Assembly: GCF_002286735.1 (NCBI RefSeq)
Contig: NZ_NRTA01000014.1
Coordinates: 1 to 64,000, forward strand
Reading direction: 5' to 3'
DNA length: 64,000 nt
From: Leptolyngbya sp. BC1307
GTDB lineage: Bacteria > Cyanobacteriota > Cyanobacteriia > Phormidesmidales > Phormidesmidaceae
How positions within the stretch are numbered: the stretch's first letter is position 1; each line of letters begins with the position of its first letter. Below, in pieces: positions 63,731 through 64,000 of this stretch. The position numbers were made by a program, and so were the translations under genes. The notes beneath the pieces are model-generated. The model was not told where the DNA came from, searched no databases, and saw only the letters and a program-made list of their open reading frames with translations.

Positions 63731-64000
63731 ATTTTTTTAGCTAGCCACCTGTTGAGCGACGTAATACACAACGGTTACGAATCATAGCAGCGAACAGACT
63801 ACCGCATATAGCGTTGGTCACTTGGCTTGAATACAGCAATGCAGGTAAAACCTTTGCATAACAACAGGCCAAGTGACTCGCGTTACCCGAATGCATCCGA
63901 GTAACGCTATATCTTGCTATAGTTTGCCGATGACCCGATAGCATGGGGTGAGGGGTTTGACCCAGCGGACAACACGAAAGCGAGCGGCATTAATCGGGCG
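63731..64000. other. Leader of the PMT-like gene with alternative hairpins
   Basis: I see no gene. ATATAGCGTT (63806-63815) is complementary to AACGCTATAT (63903-63912). GTCACTTGGC (63817-63826) is complementary to GCCAAGTGAC (63868-63877). CGTTAC (63881-63886) is complementary to GTAACG (63901-63906), which overlaps the outer arm. The two arrangements are partly exclusive, as in an attenuator or in a small palindromic element. Confidence 0.5.

Overview
The window is chromosomal DNA of a cyanobacterium. Evidence: very frequent GCGATCGC (HIP1-type) octamers, a sulfolipid pair (sqdB, sqdX), an apocarotenoid oxygenase, a phytyl-phosphate kinase-like protein, a Ycf29/Rre1 response regulator, a short RRM protein and several small cyanobacteria-restricted families. 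Gene style and the many short intergenic tandem repeats suggest a filamentous Leptolyngbya-like lineage, but no marker here fixes the genus. There is no rRNA, one tRNA (Thr-CGU), no CRISPR array and no recognisable transposase.

Layout. 0-9.9 kb: remnant of a MazF-type toxin with its antitoxin, Rre1, a Nudix hydrolase, 1-Cys peroxiredoxin, a frameshifted TAXI-type binding protein behind a carotenoid oxygenase, a two-component pair with a Uma2 gene between regulator and kinase, and a fasciclin lipoprotein. 10-18.4 kb: glycine cleavage genes gcvT-gcvH-gcvP, an S9 glutamyl-peptidase-like protein, pyrD. 18.6-26.7 kb: a multi-GAF protein, a small membrane gene with an in-frame amber codon, bioF, MscS, ribD, a thioredoxin. 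27-31.7 kb: DUF92 kinase, frameshifted purU, and two paralogous coiled-coil/basic-linker/winged-helix proteins resembling linker histones in layout. 31.7-40.5 kb: mixed housekeeping, a cold-shock-type RRM protein, tRNA-Thr, a second MscS and groEL under a perfect CIRCE operator. 40.7-47 kb: stress-flavoured run (rhodanese-like protein, DUF6335, SDRs, TspO-like protein, metallophosphoesterase, hydrophilic peptide), a possible Psb35 and a frameshifted topoisomerase IB. 48-57 kb: BtuF-like protein, histidine kinase, sqdX/sqdB, phytase-like lipoprotein, an RluA homologue lacking the usual Asp, a hydrolase.

57.3-62.2 kb is an AT-rich accessory island, visibly unlike its neighbours. It contains two well-formed attC-like recombination sites (58754-58839 and 61675-61746), in the same orientation and each 3' of a gene. 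Between them lies one two-gene cassette: a PD-(D/E)XK nuclease overlapping by one base with a Zn-ribbon/DUF1156-type adenine methylase. The preceding membrane-protein gene looks like a second cassette, broken by an ochre codon. No integron integrase is in the window, so this is best read as a cluster of attC sites lacking an integrase that carries a restriction-modification cassette. It is the most interesting system here.

Two patterns run through the window. First, several otherwise intact genes carry one lesion: three single-base losses (TAXI protein, purU, topoisomerase IB) and two in-frame stops. Recent decay, sequencing indels or, for purU, programmed slippage are all possible. Second, intergenic DNA is rich in short perfect or near-perfect tandem duplications of unrelated sequence, with unit length 14 bp at six separate places.
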